The notes under the pieces are model-generated. The model had not been told where the DNA came from and ran no database searches. It saw nothing but the letters and a program-made list of their open reading frames with translations. Source: JAGIBJ01 sp032119595 (GTDB taxonomy: Bacteria; Actinomycetota; Thermoleophilia; Solirubrobacterales; Solirubrobacteraceae). From it: a stretch of 64,000 nucleotides of DNA. The stretch lies in NCBI GenBank assembly GCA_032119595.1, contig JAUMBQ010000008.1, forward strand, positions 124,001 through 188,000, written 5' to 3'. The stretch's first letter is position 1. Every line of letters begins with the position of its first letter. The translations under genes and the position numbers were made by a program. Of this stretch, positions 1-10,400 are shown piece after piece.

Positions 1-124
1 CGACGAGCCCGACGGTTTCGCCGCGCGCGATCTGAAGCGTCACATCGTCGACCGCGCGGAGCGTGCCGCCAGCAACGGCGAACGCCTGCTCAAGGTGCTC
101 AACCGACAGCACGAAATCGCTCAT
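1..124 (-). CDS. ABC transporter ATP-binding protein, second ATPase (5' part only)
   Basis: Only the first 41 codons are in the window; the gene continues past the left edge. The start MSDFVLSVEHLEQAFAV followed by a DDVTLQIARGETVGLV segment is the usual beginning of an OppF/DppF-type ATPase just before Walker A. Its ATG overlaps the stop of the upstream ATPase gene (ATGA), so it is the last gene seen in the peptide-transporter operon. It would pair with the OppD-like subunit to drive import. The Walker motifs themselves are not visible, so the assignment rests on this N-terminus and on operon position. Confidence 0.8.
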   Translation of the reverse strand, partial: MSDFVLSVEHLEQAFAVAGGTLRAVDDVTLQIARGETVGLV

Positions 125-1257
125 GGGCGTTCCCCGGTTGAGGCGTCCTCGGCGCTCGAGCTATGGCCCGCTCGGGCCGCCGGCGCGGCAAGTCCGATGG
201 TGCCGGCCGGCAGCACCCGCAAGCTCCGCTGCTCCTCGAGCGTGAGCCAGCAACGGTCGGCGTGCTCGGGCGTCGATTGAGAAAGCAGCGGCGCCTCGCC
301 GCAGCGCGCGAACTCATGTGGGCACCGGGACCGGAAGCTGCAACCACTCGGAAGCGCCGTCGGCGACGGCGGGGTGCCGGCGATCGTGGGCAGCCGCTCC
401 GGGCGCGGCCCATCCATCGGCGGGATCGAGCCCAGCAGCCCCCATGCGTAGGGGTGGCGAGGATCGCCGAACAGCGCTTCGCAGGTCGCCTGCTCCACGA
501 TGCGCCCGCCGTACATCACAGCAACCCGGTCGGCGGTTTCGGCGACAACGCCAAGGTCGTGGGTCACGAGCAGAACGGCCATGCCGCGCTCGTCACGCAA
601 CCGCATGATGAGGTCGAGAATTTGAGCCTGAACGGTCACGTCGAGCGCGGTCGTCGGCTCATCCGCGAGCAGGAGCTGGGGGCCACAGGAGAGCGCCATC
701 GCGATCATCGCGCGCTGCCGCATGCCACCGGAGAACTCGTGCGGAAAGCTGCCTGCGCGCTCTTGCGGATGCGGAATGCCCACCTCACCGAGCGCATCGA
801 TCGCTCTGCGCCGCGCCTCGGATTTGCTCACGTCGTCGTGCGCGCGAATCTGCTCGGCGATCTGCGCTCCGATGTGCTGCACGGGGTTGAGTGAACTCAT
901 CGGATCTTGGAAGACCATCGCGATCCGCGAGCCGCGCACCTGTTGCAGCTCGCGAGACGACGCGGCGATCAGGTCGATGCCATCGAACACCGCGCTTCCC
1001 GAGATCGCGGTGCCGGGGCCACGCGTGAGCCCGAGGAGCGTCAGCGCCGACACGGACTTCCCCGAGCCGGACTCGCCGACCAACGCGACGATCTCGCCAG
1101 CCGCGACGTCGAGTGTCAGCTCGCGGACGGCGTGCACCGGGCCGGCACCGGACGCGAACGTGACCCCAAGGTCGCGTACTTCCAGCAGCGCTGCCGGCGA
1201 CGCCCCAACTGGCGCCGGGGCGTCGGCGGCGCCGAGCGTGGGCGGAGTCGCGTTCAC
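121..1257 (-). CDS. Peptide/nickel-type ABC transporter ATP-binding protein (OppD/DppD-like)
   Basis: A 378-residue cytoplasmic ATPase that powers uptake through the two permeases encoded upstream. Visible motifs are Walker A GESGSGKS, the signature segment FSGGMRQRAMIA, Walker B LLLADEPTTALD and the switch VTHD. The C-terminus carries the OppD-type extension (HPYAWGLLGSIP, then CSFRSRCPHEFARC, a cysteine-containing segment usual in this subfamily). I chose the GTG at 1257 because it overlaps the stop of the upstream permease as GTGA; reading further upstream in this frame gives only Arg-rich shadow sequence. The substrate cannot be read from the sequence. Confidence 0.92.
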   Translation of the reverse strand: MNATPPTLGAADAPAPVGASPAALLEVRDLGVTFASGAGPVHAVRELTLDVAAGEIVALVGESGSGKSVSALTLLGLTRGPGTAISGSAVFDGIDLIAASSRELQQVRGSRIAMVFQDPMSSLNPVQHIGAQIAEQIRAHDDVSKSEARRRAIDALGEVGIPHPQERAGSFPHEFSGGMRQRAMIAMALSCGPQLLLADEPTTALDVTVQAQILDLIMRLRDERGMAVLLVTHDLGVVAETADRVAVMYGGRIVEQATCEALFGDPRHPYAWGLLGSIPPMDGPRPERLPTIAGTPPSPTALPSGCSFRSRCPHEFARCGEAPLLSQSTPEHADRCWLTLEEQRSLRVLPAGTIGLAAPAARAGHSSSAEDASTGERP

Positions 1258-2204
1258 GGGCGGATCCTCGGGTCGAGCGCGGCGTAAAGGATGTCCACGA
1301 GCATGTTGAGGACAACGATCACCGTCGCGGCGAGCAACGTGACCGCCAGGACGGGCGGAACGTCCTGGTTGCCGATCGCGTCGGCGAAGTACTGGCCCAC
1401 ACCGCCGATGTCGAAGACCTTTTCGGTGAGGATGGCGCCGCCTCCGAGGATCAGTCCGACGTCCAACCCCCAAAGCGTGACCAACGGGATGAGGGCGTTG
1501 CGCAAGCCGTGGCGCACCACGACCTGCCGTTCAGGCAGGCCCTTCGCCCGAGCCGTTCGCACATAGTCGGAGCGCATCGACCCGAGCAGGTCGGACCGCA
1601 GCACCCGGCTGTAGACGCCGATGAAGCCGAGCGAGAGCACGGTCCAAGGTGCGATGAGATGCCACGCCCACTGCGCCGGCCCCTCTTCGGTGAAGCCGGC
1701 GTACCCGCCCGGCGGGATGATCCCGGCCTTCGACCCCAGGTAGTAGCTGACGAGCGCACCGAACCACATCACCGGCATCGCGAGCGCGATCACGGCGACG
1801 GAACCCGACACGCGGTCAACCCAGCTCCCGGGTCGGAGCGCGCTGAGCGTGCCAAGTGCGATCCCGCCGAGCAGCATGAGGATTGACGCCCCGATCGCGA
1901 GTGACAGCGTCCTCGGAACGCCATCGGCCACGCGCTCCATCACGTCCTCCCCGGGGTTGGCGTACGAGCGAAGGTCGCCGGTGAACACCTTGCGCATCGT
2001 CGCGGCGTACTGCTCGGGGAGCGACTTGTCGAAGCCCCACTCCCGGCGGATGGCGTCGATCTGCCCCTGCTTCGGGCTCTTGCCGGCCATGCTGACCGCC
2101 GGATCGTGGTTCGGGACGATCCAGAAGATCGAGAACGTCAGCACCGACACGGTGAAGAGCACGCCGACCATCCCAATCAGGCGGCGGATCACGAACTTCG
2201 TCAT
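1254..2204 (-). CDS. ABC transporter permease (DppB-like)
   Basis: A 316-residue inner-membrane permease of the binding-protein-dependent type. It has an N-terminal transmembrane segment (FVIRRLIGMVGVLFTVSVL), a periplasmic stretch, then five more hydrophobic segments. The EAA-type loop is at ARAKGLPERQVVVRHGLRNA, where the ATPase docks. Its ATG overlaps the stop of the preceding permease (ATGA), and its own stop overlaps the start of the ATPase gene, so translation is probably coupled through the operon. Length and layout are typical for the DppB half of an oligopeptide, dipeptide or nickel importer. Confidence 0.92.
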   Translation of the reverse strand: MTKFVIRRLIGMVGVLFTVSVLTFSIFWIVPNHDPAVSMAGKSPKQGQIDAIRREWGFDKSLPEQYAATMRKVFTGDLRSYANPGEDVMERVADGVPRTLSLAIGASILMLLGGIALGTLSALRPGSWVDRVSGSVAVIALAMPVMWFGALVSYYLGSKAGIIPPGGYAGFTEEGPAQWAWHLIAPWTVLSLGFIGVYSRVLRSDLLGSMRSDYVRTARAKGLPERQVVVRHGLRNALIPLVTLWGLDVGLILGGGAILTEKVFDIGGVGQYFADAIGNQDVPPVLAVTLLAATVIVVLNMLVDILYAALDPRIRP

Positions 2205-3199
2205 CGCGCACCCACCAGCGTCTCGCTCGTGTGGTGGCCGCGTGGGTCGAGCGCTTCTCGAACCACGTCGCTGATGATCGTGAGCGCCAGCACCGTAACC
2301 ACGAGGATGCCGCCCGGCACGAGCGTGAGATGCGGGGAGCTGATGAGCTGGGTGATGCCGTCGTCGAGCATCGTGCCCCAGGAAGCGTTGGGCTGTTGCA
2401 CGCCTGCACCGAGGAACGAGAGCGCTGCCTCAAGCACGACGGCCTGCGTGAGGATGGTCGGAGCCAGCGCGATGAGCGTGCCCGACACGTTCGGCAGGAT
2501 CTCGCGACGCATGATCCGCCGCGTCCCCGCGCCTTGAGATCGGGCCGCTTCGACGAATGGCTGCTCCCGCAGCGACAGGACTGCCCCACGGATGGGCCGG
2601 GCGATGTAGACGATGTTGACCAGGCCGATGATGAACGCAACGAGCCAGATCGATCCCCCTTTGATCGTCACGACAACGAGGTCGAGACCGCCGAGCGAGG
2701 TCGCTACACCGAGCGCCACACCGAGCAAGATCGCCGGAAACGCCCAGAGGGTGTCCAGACCGCGGGAGATCACCGCGTCCGTCCACCCTCGGCGATAGCC
2801 GGCGAGAATTCCAAGCGATGCGCCCACGAGCAGGCTGAGGAGCGTTGCGACCACGCCGATCGTGAGCGAATTGCGTCCCCCGTACAGCAGCCGGACCATG
2901 ACATCGCGGCCGCTCGTGTCAGCGCCGAGGAAGTACTGGCCTGAGTAAGTCGGGCCGATCGGGACGCCGTCGAACTCAACGACGGGCACGCTCTGGCCGT
3001 CGAGATCGATGTAGTCCGCCAGGTGATTGGTCAGCGGACCGGTCTTTGCGATGGCGTCGGCGTACAGCGGCGCTCCAACGCTCGACGCCACCACGAGAAC
3101 GAGGACGATCACCGAGACGATCGCGCCCTTGCTACGCCGCACGCCGCCGAGCGCCGCCCGCCAAGGCGAGACGGCCGCTACGGCGGCGACGGTGGTCAT
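2201..3199 (-). CDS. ABC transporter permease (DppC-like)
   Basis: A 332-residue permease, partner of the DppB-like subunit. The N-terminal hydrophobic segment (AIVSVIVLVLVVASSVGAPL) is followed by a periplasmic loop with the family-typical LGADTSGRDVMVRLLYGGRNSL, then the membrane domain with the docking loop EAARSQGAGTRRIMRREILPN. It begins 5 bp after the binding-protein gene and overlaps the DppB-like gene. The gene order is binding protein, C-type permease, B-type permease, ATPase, ATPase; the B and C permeases are swapped compared with the common dppABCDF order. Confidence 0.92.
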   Translation of the reverse strand: MTTVAAVAAVSPWRAALGGVRRSKGAIVSVIVLVLVVASSVGAPLYADAIAKTGPLTNHLADYIDLDGQSVPVVEFDGVPIGPTYSGQYFLGADTSGRDVMVRLLYGGRNSLTIGVVATLLSLLVGASLGILAGYRRGWTDAVISRGLDTLWAFPAILLGVALGVATSLGGLDLVVVTIKGGSIWLVAFIIGLVNIVYIARPIRGAVLSLREQPFVEAARSQGAGTRRIMRREILPNVSGTLIALAPTILTQAVVLEAALSFLGAGVQQPNASWGTMLDDGITQLISSPHLTLVPGGILVVTVLALTIISDVVREALDPRGHHTSETLVGAR

Positions 3200-3204
3200 C
3201 GAGG

Positions 3205-4866
3205 CTACTCCGCAGCCTTGAGCCCGAGGCTGGCGAAGTCGAGCGAGTACACCGGGCTAAACACGATGTTGTCGAACGCGACGCGGTCGGAGGTGATCAC
3301 GGTGAGCTTGCGATGCCCGTAGGGGATCACGTAGGCACCATCGACGACGGCCTTGTCGGCGGCCTGGAACGTCGTCGCAGCTTCCTCGACCTTCAGTTTG
3401 GAACTGCCGTCGTTGATGAGCTTGTTGAGCGCTGGATCGTTGGCGTTGCCGATGTCCGGGTTGAACGTGTCGACGATGTTTTCGCCATCGACGTTCGCGA
3501 AGAAGCTCGCGGGGTGCGGGTAGTCCTGGAACCAGTTGAACACCGAGAGCTGCGCCTTCGTGCTGCGGTCGGTGATCGACTCGTAGAAGGTCTCACCGTC
3601 GAGCGACTTCGGTTCGGCCTTGAATCCGAGCTGATTGAGCAGGTCCGCGACGTAGTTGGCGACCGCGGGCGACGGATCACCGTCGTCGGACCAAACCGTC
3701 ACCTTCTGGCCAGCGACGCCGGCCTCCTGGATCATGGTCTTCGCCTTCTCGATGTCCGGCGCTGCCGTCGGGTCGCCGTACGGGCATGGGTCGAGCTTCT
3801 TGTAGCCGACCATCCCGGACGGCAGGAAGTTGCAGTCGGGCTCAAGCAGACCGGAGTACAGGCGCGCCAGTGCGCGCTCGTCGACGGCCGTGGCCAGCGC
3901 GAGGCGGACCTTCGGGTCATCAAACGGCTTCACGTCGACGTTCGGGATGAGGTAGTAGGTCGAGTTCGTCGGGAACTCGCCGTAGCGGCCCTTGGCCTGC
4001 TCGCGCAGGATGCGGAGCTGGTCGGCCGGCGGCGGGTCGTTGATGAAGTCGACCTTGTTTGCCAGCACGTCCTGCGCCTGGCGACGCTGATTCTCGACCA
4101 CGCTGATGTCGATGCGGTCCGCGACCGCAGCCGGGACCGCCGGAATGCCCTTGTAGGCGGCGACCTTCACGAAGGAGAAGGACCGACCCTGCTTCACGTC
4201 CTCGATCGCGAGCGGGCCGACGCCCGGCGGCGGCTTCTTCGTCTGATCCTCGAACGGTGTGCTCTCAGGAACGATGCCGACGTAGACGAGTCCCAGTTTG
4301 TAGTTGAACTGCGGGTCCGGGTCGGCGAGTTTGATGGTGATCTGGCCGGTGGCGTCGTCGGCCGTGATGCCCGAGATGTCGCCCTTCGGCTTGCCGGCGT
4401 CCACGTAGTCCTGGGCGCCGTCGATGCCGAGGTAGTACCCGCTCCCGAAGGACTCGAGGTTGAGCACGCGCTTGACCGTGTGCTCGAAGTCATTGGCCTT
4501 GACCGGCGACCCGTCGGAGTACGTGAGTCCGTCGCGCACCTTGAGTTCGTACGTGAGGCCGTCGGCGCTGATGGTTGGCAGCGCTTCGGCAACGCCGGGT
4601 TCCAGCGCCGCGCCAGCAGCACCGTTGGCGCGCTTGTAGGTGAGGAGCGGGACGTAGCTGGAGGCAACGGCCTGCTGCGCGTTGACGGTCGACGCCAGCG
4701 CTGGATCGAGCGAGTCCGGGGCCTCGCTGTAGTAGCCCGTGAGCGTGCCACCCGTCTGAACGGCGCTCTTCTTGGCCTCGGGCTTGTCGTCACCGCCGCA
4801 TCCGGCGACCAGGGTCGCCGTGGCGGACATCGCGAGCAGCGCCGCTGTGATCCGTGGATTCGTCAT
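3205..4866 (-). CDS. ABC transporter substrate-binding lipoprotein (SBP family 5)
   Basis: A 553-residue extracytoplasmic binding protein that delivers substrate to the permease pair. The N-terminus MTNPRITAALLAMSATATLV is a lipoprotein signal ending in the lipobox LVAGC, so it should be membrane-anchored through the Cys. The family 5 pattern is clear: GGTLTGYYSEAPDSLDPALA, then YELKVRDGLTYSDGSPVKAND. I chose the ATG at 4866 because the lipoprotein signal begins there and a GGAGG lies upstream; the frame stays open to 5070 but looks non-coding. It is the first gene of the operon and faces a MarR gene across about 370 bp. The ligand is unknown; peptides or opine-like molecules are both possible for this family. 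Confidence 0.92.
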   Translation of the reverse strand: MTNPRITAALLAMSATATLVAGCGGDDKPEAKKSAVQTGGTLTGYYSEAPDSLDPALASTVNAQQAVASSYVPLLTYKRANGAAGAALEPGVAEALPTISADGLTYELKVRDGLTYSDGSPVKANDFEHTVKRVLNLESFGSGYYLGIDGAQDYVDAGKPKGDISGITADDATGQITIKLADPDPQFNYKLGLVYVGIVPESTPFEDQTKKPPPGVGPLAIEDVKQGRSFSFVKVAAYKGIPAVPAAVADRIDISVVENQRRQAQDVLANKVDFINDPPPADQLRILREQAKGRYGEFPTNSTYYLIPNVDVKPFDDPKVRLALATAVDERALARLYSGLLEPDCNFLPSGMVGYKKLDPCPYGDPTAAPDIEKAKTMIQEAGVAGQKVTVWSDDGDPSPAVANYVADLLNQLGFKAEPKSLDGETFYESITDRSTKAQLSVFNWFQDYPHPASFFANVDGENIVDTFNPDIGNANDPALNKLINDGSSKLKVEEAATTFQAADKAVVDGAYVIPYGHRKLTVITSDRVAFDNIVFSPVYSLDFASLGLKAAE

Positions 4867-5200
4867 AAGTGGCTTTGGCCTCCGGCCTGGGTTCGGCCGA
4901 TCGAAAACGCTGTGGGATCTGTGAGCGTCCGCACGTCGGGCCACCGTACACGCAGTGACCCCAGTCGACGGTTGGACGCTTTCCCGATACTCGGTATGTA
5001 CGTCCGGAACCTGAGAATCCCTGCTATTCGAGTCGTTCAGCCGCGCTTCTGGCACCGTTTTTGGGCGCAAAGTTGCGTCTTATGCCCCCAATTCGACCTC
5101 CGCCGCTGGACGGATGATGCAAGTTTGTTCGACAGGCCAGGCCGAGATGGTGCCGCTGGCGTTCGAACGAGCCTTGTTTCGCACCGACCGCGGTCCTATC
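4867..5200. promoter_or_regulatory. Divergent intergenic region between the ABC operon and the MarR gene
   Basis: No credible gene here. The region must hold the promoters of the leftward ABC operon and of the rightward MarR gene. I could not pick confident -35/-10 pairs. Long open frames on the plus strand through this stretch are antisense shadows of the binding-protein gene. Confidence 0.45.
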
Positions 5201-5214
5201 CTTGCTATAGCAAG
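5201..5214. promoter_or_regulatory. Perfect 14-bp palindrome, probable MarR operator
   Basis: The sequence CTTGCTATAGCAAG is a perfect 14-bp inverted repeat centred 29 bp upstream of the likely MarR start codon. MarR dimers typically bind palindromes of this size and often repress their own promoter. Its position, about 335 bp from the ABC operon start, suggests autoregulation first and possibly control of the divergent operon. Confidence 0.6.
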
Positions 5215-5236
5215 CACCAACCCGATCCTTTCCCCC

Positions 5237-5776
5237 ATGCCCAACATCGCCGCACCTCCCGCTGGTCGCTTCACCGACGTGATTGGCCGCGACCACGTTC
5301 AGTCGTGGACTCCGGCCGAGATCGGTGCCTGGACCGGGCTGATCGAGACCTTCGAGTCCCAGCAGCGCGGGTACGCCGCTGAGCTCGAACAAGCGCTACA
5401 CCTCAGCCCGAGCGCCGCAGGACTCCTTGGCCGGCTCGCCGGCGCCGACGAAGGCCGTATGCGCCTCTCGGCCCTTGCCTGCGCGGCCGGACTCAGCCTG
5501 TCGAGGGTGTCGCGGATCATCGACGGCCTCGAGCGTCGCGGGCTCGTGGTCAAACGCCAATGTTCCGGCGACGGCCGCGCCACGAATGCCCACATCACCA
5601 ACGAAGGCCGCGTGGCCGCGACCGCCGCGCAGGACTGCCTGAACGCCTGGCTACGCCGCCACTTTTTCGGGCAGCTTTCAGCGCCTGAGACCGAGGCGCT
5701 GGCCAGCATCTTCGCCCGGCTTGCCGACGGCGAACCGCAGACAAACCTCACGTGCGACGAGCGCGGCTCGGTCTGA
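5237..5776 (+). CDS. MarR-family transcriptional regulator
   Basis: A 179-residue DNA-binding protein. The winged-helix core is visible: LSPSAAGLLGRLAGADEGRMRLSALACAAG is the helical region before the recognition helix LSLSRVSRIIDGLERRGLVV, and a wing CSGDGRATNAHITNEG follows. Flanking helices are the usual dimer interface. I chose the ATG at 5237; the frame stays open to 5114 but upstream codons pass through the palindromic operator. The divergent ABC transporter is the obvious candidate target. The ligand is unknown. Confidence 0.85.
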   Translation: MPNIAAPPAGRFTDVIGRDHVQSWTPAEIGAWTGLIETFESQQRGYAAELEQALHLSPSAAGLLGRLAGADEGRMRLSALACAAGLSLSRVSRIIDGLERRGLVVKRQCSGDGRATNAHITNEGRVAATAAQDCLNAWLRRHFFGQLSAPETEALASIFARLADGEPQTNLTCDERGSV

Positions 5777-5788
5777 GCCGACGCTCGA

Positions 5789-7264
5789 TCAGCAGCCGAG
5801 GGGCGGCGCGTGACTGGCGATCGTTTCTGACCCGGTGAGCACCTCGCCACCGGCGAGCGTGACGGTCGCGTCGATCCGATATCCGCCTTGCGTGCCGACC
5901 CAGAGATCCTTCTTCTGCCCGGGGCTCAGCGCCATATCGTTCGACGGCTTCGTGGCGCCAGTCCTGAAGACCTTGGCGGTGGCTCGCGTCGGCTTGCGCA
6001 AGTCGCTGCCCTGCGCTGCCGGCTTCAGGCGGAGCGTCGGTTTCAGCGGGCCTGGCACGAAGCTCATCCCGAAGGGGCAGATCGAGTCGTTGAACTGGAG
6101 GTAGTCGGTCAGCCGCGCCTCCGACGGAGCGTTCGGCTCGGTGCCCGGCAGCGGAGCGTCGCCGAGTTTGGTCAGGAGGAGCCCGGTCATGGAGAACTTG
6201 CCGTTCTTGGACATGACGGCGACGCGTCCAGCCCCGACGGCCGGCTGGGCGTCGGTCATGGGAATGTCCTCGCCGATCTGCCGCAAATTGCCTGCGCGAT
6301 CCAGCCGCGCGTAGGCGAAGCGCATCCCGGCTTCCAGCGTCGCGCTGACCACGACCGACGACGCGCCGTTCTCAATCCGCTCAAGCGCGTAGCCGTTCTG
6401 CTGGAGCCAGCTCGGGACGTTGATGACGCCGGAGTTGCCGTTCGACGTGTCGACGCCCACGATCTTGGTCCCGATCACCTCAGAGCTGCGACCGCCGTTG
6501 GCCCAGGCCACGACGCCACCATCGAGAGAGGTCACGATCGACCCGTTGTTTCCGTCGTCTGCGCCCGGCCGGGGATAGCGACGATCCCCAACCAAGACCT
6601 CGGCTTCGTTGACGGCAACCCGGCCATCGTCGCCGGTCGACATGGCCGACGCGCCGTTGCGCTTGGAGAGTTCGGTGATCCGGTCGACCGCGATGTCGTA
6701 GGCGTACTGCGTGTTCCAGAAGCGCATCTGGTCGTCTTCGAAGTACTGCCCCGTCACCGTGAACTGCGCGACGTTGCCGTTCGCCGAGAGGTGCGCACTG
6801 CCCACCTGCATGTGGCTGCCAAGGATCAGGCTCTTGCCGGCACCGTCGCGAGAGAGGAAGCGGAAGGTGTCTGAGGGGCGATCCCAGACGTAGAGGTCGT
6901 CGCGGCCGTTGTCGTCGGCCGGCGAATAGCTCCGGCTCGTCGAGAAGAGGATGCGGGTGAGGTCGGCACTGGCATTCCAGATGAAGTCGCCGGAGCCCAG
7001 GATCTCGGTCGTCTGCTGGGCGACCACATCGCGGATCACGTGGCGGTTCGGCGAGCGATCCCAGCCGAACACCACGCCGAGCGTCGTCTTGCCGTCGTCG
7101 GCCACGGCGATCGGAACGAGCTTGTCCGTTCGAGTGCCGTCGGTGTCGACGCCGATAAAGCGCGCCTGGTTGGCGGCAAGGCCGGCCGACGGAACGATGG
7201 CGAGTGCCGTCGCAGCGAGGGCAGCCACGCGGACGGTGCGCGCAGCGAAGGAAGAGCGAGTCAA
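5789..7264 (-). CDS. Secreted TolB/WD40-like beta-propeller protein
   Basis: A 491-residue exported protein of unknown function. It has an N-terminal signal peptide (TVRVAALAATALAIVPSAGLAAN) and repeated blade-like segments such as DDLYVWDRPSDTFRFLSRD and AYDIAVDRITELSKRNG, which resemble TolB or WD40-like propeller blades. The C-terminus LTGSETIASHAPPLGC closely matches the end of the gene at 24182-25717, and both mature proteins start with a xVGxxxDGTRT segment, so the two are paralogues. The start is a TTG at 7264 without a strong ribosome-binding site, chosen because the signal peptide begins there. Confidence 0.75.
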   Translation of the reverse strand: MTRSSFAARTVRVAALAATALAIVPSAGLAANQARFIGVDTDGTRTDKLVPIAVADDGKTTLGVVFGWDRSPNRHVIRDVVAQQTTEILGSGDFIWNASADLTRILFSTSRSYSPADDNGRDDLYVWDRPSDTFRFLSRDGAGKSLILGSHMQVGSAHLSANGNVAQFTVTGQYFEDDQMRFWNTQYAYDIAVDRITELSKRNGASAMSTGDDGRVAVNEAEVLVGDRRYPRPGADDGNNGSIVTSLDGGVVAWANGGRSSEVIGTKIVGVDTSNGNSGVINVPSWLQQNGYALERIENGASSVVVSATLEAGMRFAYARLDRAGNLRQIGEDIPMTDAQPAVGAGRVAVMSKNGKFSMTGLLLTKLGDAPLPGTEPNAPSEARLTDYLQFNDSICPFGMSFVPGPLKPTLRLKPAAQGSDLRKPTRATAKVFRTGATKPSNDMALSPGQKKDLWVGTQGGYRIDATVTLAGGEVLTGSETIASHAPPLGC

Positions 7265-7418
7265 GGGGACCCCGGAGGTGACAGCGGAGGAGGATCGGCC
7301 CGCCGACGACGGCGGCCCAGAGGACGTGCAACGCCTACTGCCCTGGCCCGGGGGAGCGAGGACGACGCTACGGCCAGGATCCTACCGTTTAGTGCGTCGC
7401 CCCCGGTCCCGCTCTTTG

Positions 7419-10400
7419 CTACTTCCTGCGCTTGCCGGAGCGCTTACGCGCCGCCGGCTTCTTGACGGTGCCCGTGCCGGGTCGACCGATGCGCGTGGGA
7501 CCGCCGAGCGCGCGAACCGTCGCACTCACGCCCGACGACACCAAGACCCCAGGGATCTCAACACTGCGGGTCTTGGCCTCAACGGTCCGCTGCTCGACGC
7601 GGCCATTCAAGCGGATGATCGCCTGGTATCCGGTCGCGCCAGCGACGCGCGTCCAACGCACCTTCGCGACGCCCTTCCCGGTCCGCTTGACACTGACCTT
7701 CGGCGCGGCCAGGGCGTTCGACGGCGCCGAGTAGCGGGCGACGACGATCGAAGCGCGCGGCAGTCCGTCCTGGTCGACGATCGCGACGATCTCCCGCTTG
7801 CCGCCCTTGCCAGCTTCGGGCTGGAGCCTCAGCGTGCCGGATCGGCCCTTGGCCGTCCCCAGCTCGACCGCGACACCGGTGCCCCGCTCAAGGAAGCGGA
7901 CCGACTGACCCGGAATCGAATCGAGCTCGTAGCGGAGCTTGCCGCCTTGAATCCGACCCTCGACCTTGGGCTTCGGGAGCGCGTCGGCGCCCAGGATCTC
8001 GCGGATCTCCGAGCCGGCCGCCGGGGTGAAGGTCCAAGCGCCCGCCTTCGGCTTCGCGACCGCGACGTAGGTCGCGTTCTCCTCGGGCTGCTGGACCACG
8101 ATGAAGCGCTCGTCGATCACGGTCTCGCCGTCAGCAGGGGCGGTCACCGTCTCGCCGCCCGGACCCGTGAGCGTGAACTGTGGAGCCCCCGACGTGCCAA
8201 GCACCTTGAACGCAACCGCTCGCTGGTCCTTCCCGACGAGCTGCGTGAACGCGCCGCCGACCTGCGCCTTGCGCAGCTTCGCGCGGTACGGCCCGAAGTC
8301 GCAGGAACCGCCGAGCCAGTCGATGTACTTCGCGCCCCACTTGTAGCCGGCGCCGAGCTTGATGTTGGTCCAGAGGATGCCGTTCACCTGCGCGCAACCG
8401 GCCACGCCGACGCTCGACACGATGCCCTGGCCCGCGATCGACTTGCCCTTGGCCTTGAACGTGACGGAACCTTCGGCGTTGAACCCGCTCTTGGTCGCTT
8501 CGCCGGAGATCTTGCCCTGGAACCCGTACTCCTTCTTGCTGTCGACGAAGTACGAGATCTGGCCGCCGGCCTTGAAGTAGCCATTCCACCAGTACTCGGC
8601 GCTCGCGCTGGCGAGGGGGATGTTCGCGACGCTGACCGCGCCGGTGAGCTTGGCAAAGTCGCCGTTGAAATCGAACGTGCCGTTCGCGACCACCGCCTGC
8701 GTGTTCAGGACCGGGACCTTCGGTCCAAAGCCCATCGAAACCGTGCCGAACACCCGCGTCGGGTCGAGGGTGAGATCGGCAACGAGGTCGTTGAGGGTGC
8801 CTACGCCGCCGAGCGGGATGCCGCCCGCTGAGATGCCGACCCGCTTGAGCCGTCCACCTTGGACGACCCAGCGGCCGCCGAGGCCGGTATCGCCGGTCTT
8901 GAACCCGAGGTACACGCGGGTCTCGCCATCCCAGGTATCGGTCGGCCCGTCGTACGACAGGCGCACCGGGGCGACGCGGATCAGGCCAGGCAGCGTGACC
9001 TCGGCGGCATTGACGCCGAGGGCGTCGACGATCACGCGGCCGTTGACCCCCACGAAGACCTTGCTCGCGCCAGTGATCCCACCAAACGCGGCGGGGAGCG
9101 CGAGGTTGACCGTCGTGTCGACGCCTCGTACGCCTTCGCGCTCCGCCATCTTGAGCGTGATGTCGCCCTGGACCGGGAAGCCGAGCATCGAGCCGGCCGC
9201 CCTCGGGAGTTCGAAGCGCAGCTCAGGCAACGACGGGATGTCGAGCAGGGAGAGCGGAATCTGCACGTTCGGGGTGCGCAGCGACGGAATCCGGCCCGCG
9301 AGCTTCGCGACGTCCGGCGCTTGGAGCTTGCTGAAGTCCGGCATGCCGAGGTCCGGCAGGCGCGGCAGCGAGCCGACCGAACCGAGGCCGGGCAGGCCCT
9401 TCAGCGTGTTCTGCGAAACGGACTTGCCGCCGGTGCCCGGCTGGGGCATCACAAGCCGAGCCAGGCCTGAAAGGTCAGGCTTGTACTGGAACGTCCAGTC
9501 GAACGAGCCTTCGTAGAACTTGACCGGACCGAGCGTGCGGCCGTAGACCGACGCCTCGAAGATGATCTTCGCGCCGCCGCTGGCGGCGATGCGCAGGTTG
9601 AGCGGGTCGATGATCAGCTTGGAGCTGGCCCCGTTTGGGACGAACTTCAGCCCTCCGACCGTCGCCGCCGCCGACGTGGTCCAAATCATGCCTTCGCGCT
9701 TCAGGCACTCTCCGGTCACCTCGAGCGGGCCGACGACGAGCGACCGCGTGCAGCCTTCGCCGACCGGCTTCTCGGCCGGGGCAGCTGGCGCCGCCGGCGC
9801 CGACGGGTTGGACGGCGTGCCGGGCTGCGCGGGAGTCGGCGTCGGAGTCGGCGTCGGAGCCGGAACGGAAGGCAAACTCGGACGGATGCCGGTGAGGACG
9901 AGTTGGCTCTTGTAGGCGCTGGTCGACGAGTCCTGCTCGAAGGCCACCGACACATACCTCCCGCTGCCCGACGTCTGCGTGACGAGCGCGACGGCCGCCG
10001 ACGTCTCGGTGCGGCGGAGCGACCCAGCGTCAGCAAACGCGGTGTCGAGCGCGCCGGTCGCGGTGTAGCGCCGGGTGGTGGCCGCGGAGGCTCCGGCCTC
10101 GAAGCGACCGCCGGACACGACGACGCTGCCGTCACCTTGCACGTTCACGCCGTCCCAGCGGCCATAGCTGCCTGGCTGGTAGTCCGTCAGGAGCCCGCCG
10201 GCGAAGGCGGTGTCGAGCGCGCCGGCCTCGGTCAGCCGCGTGATCGCGAGCGACGCGCCGTCATCGCCCGAACCGACCGCGTAGGTGGTGCCGTCGGCGA
10301 GGGCGAACAGGTCGTGCGCGTTAGAGACCTGTGCGCTGCTCCCAAGGAACGGCTCCACCAGGCCATCGCCACTAAACGACGTATCTGGCAAGCCGGCCGC

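Noticed and set aside
3046..5382. Long plus-strand open frame (about 778 codons) over the ABC binding-protein region
   Set aside because: It is an antisense shadow of the binding protein, with Arg/Val/Asp-rich composition and no family pattern.
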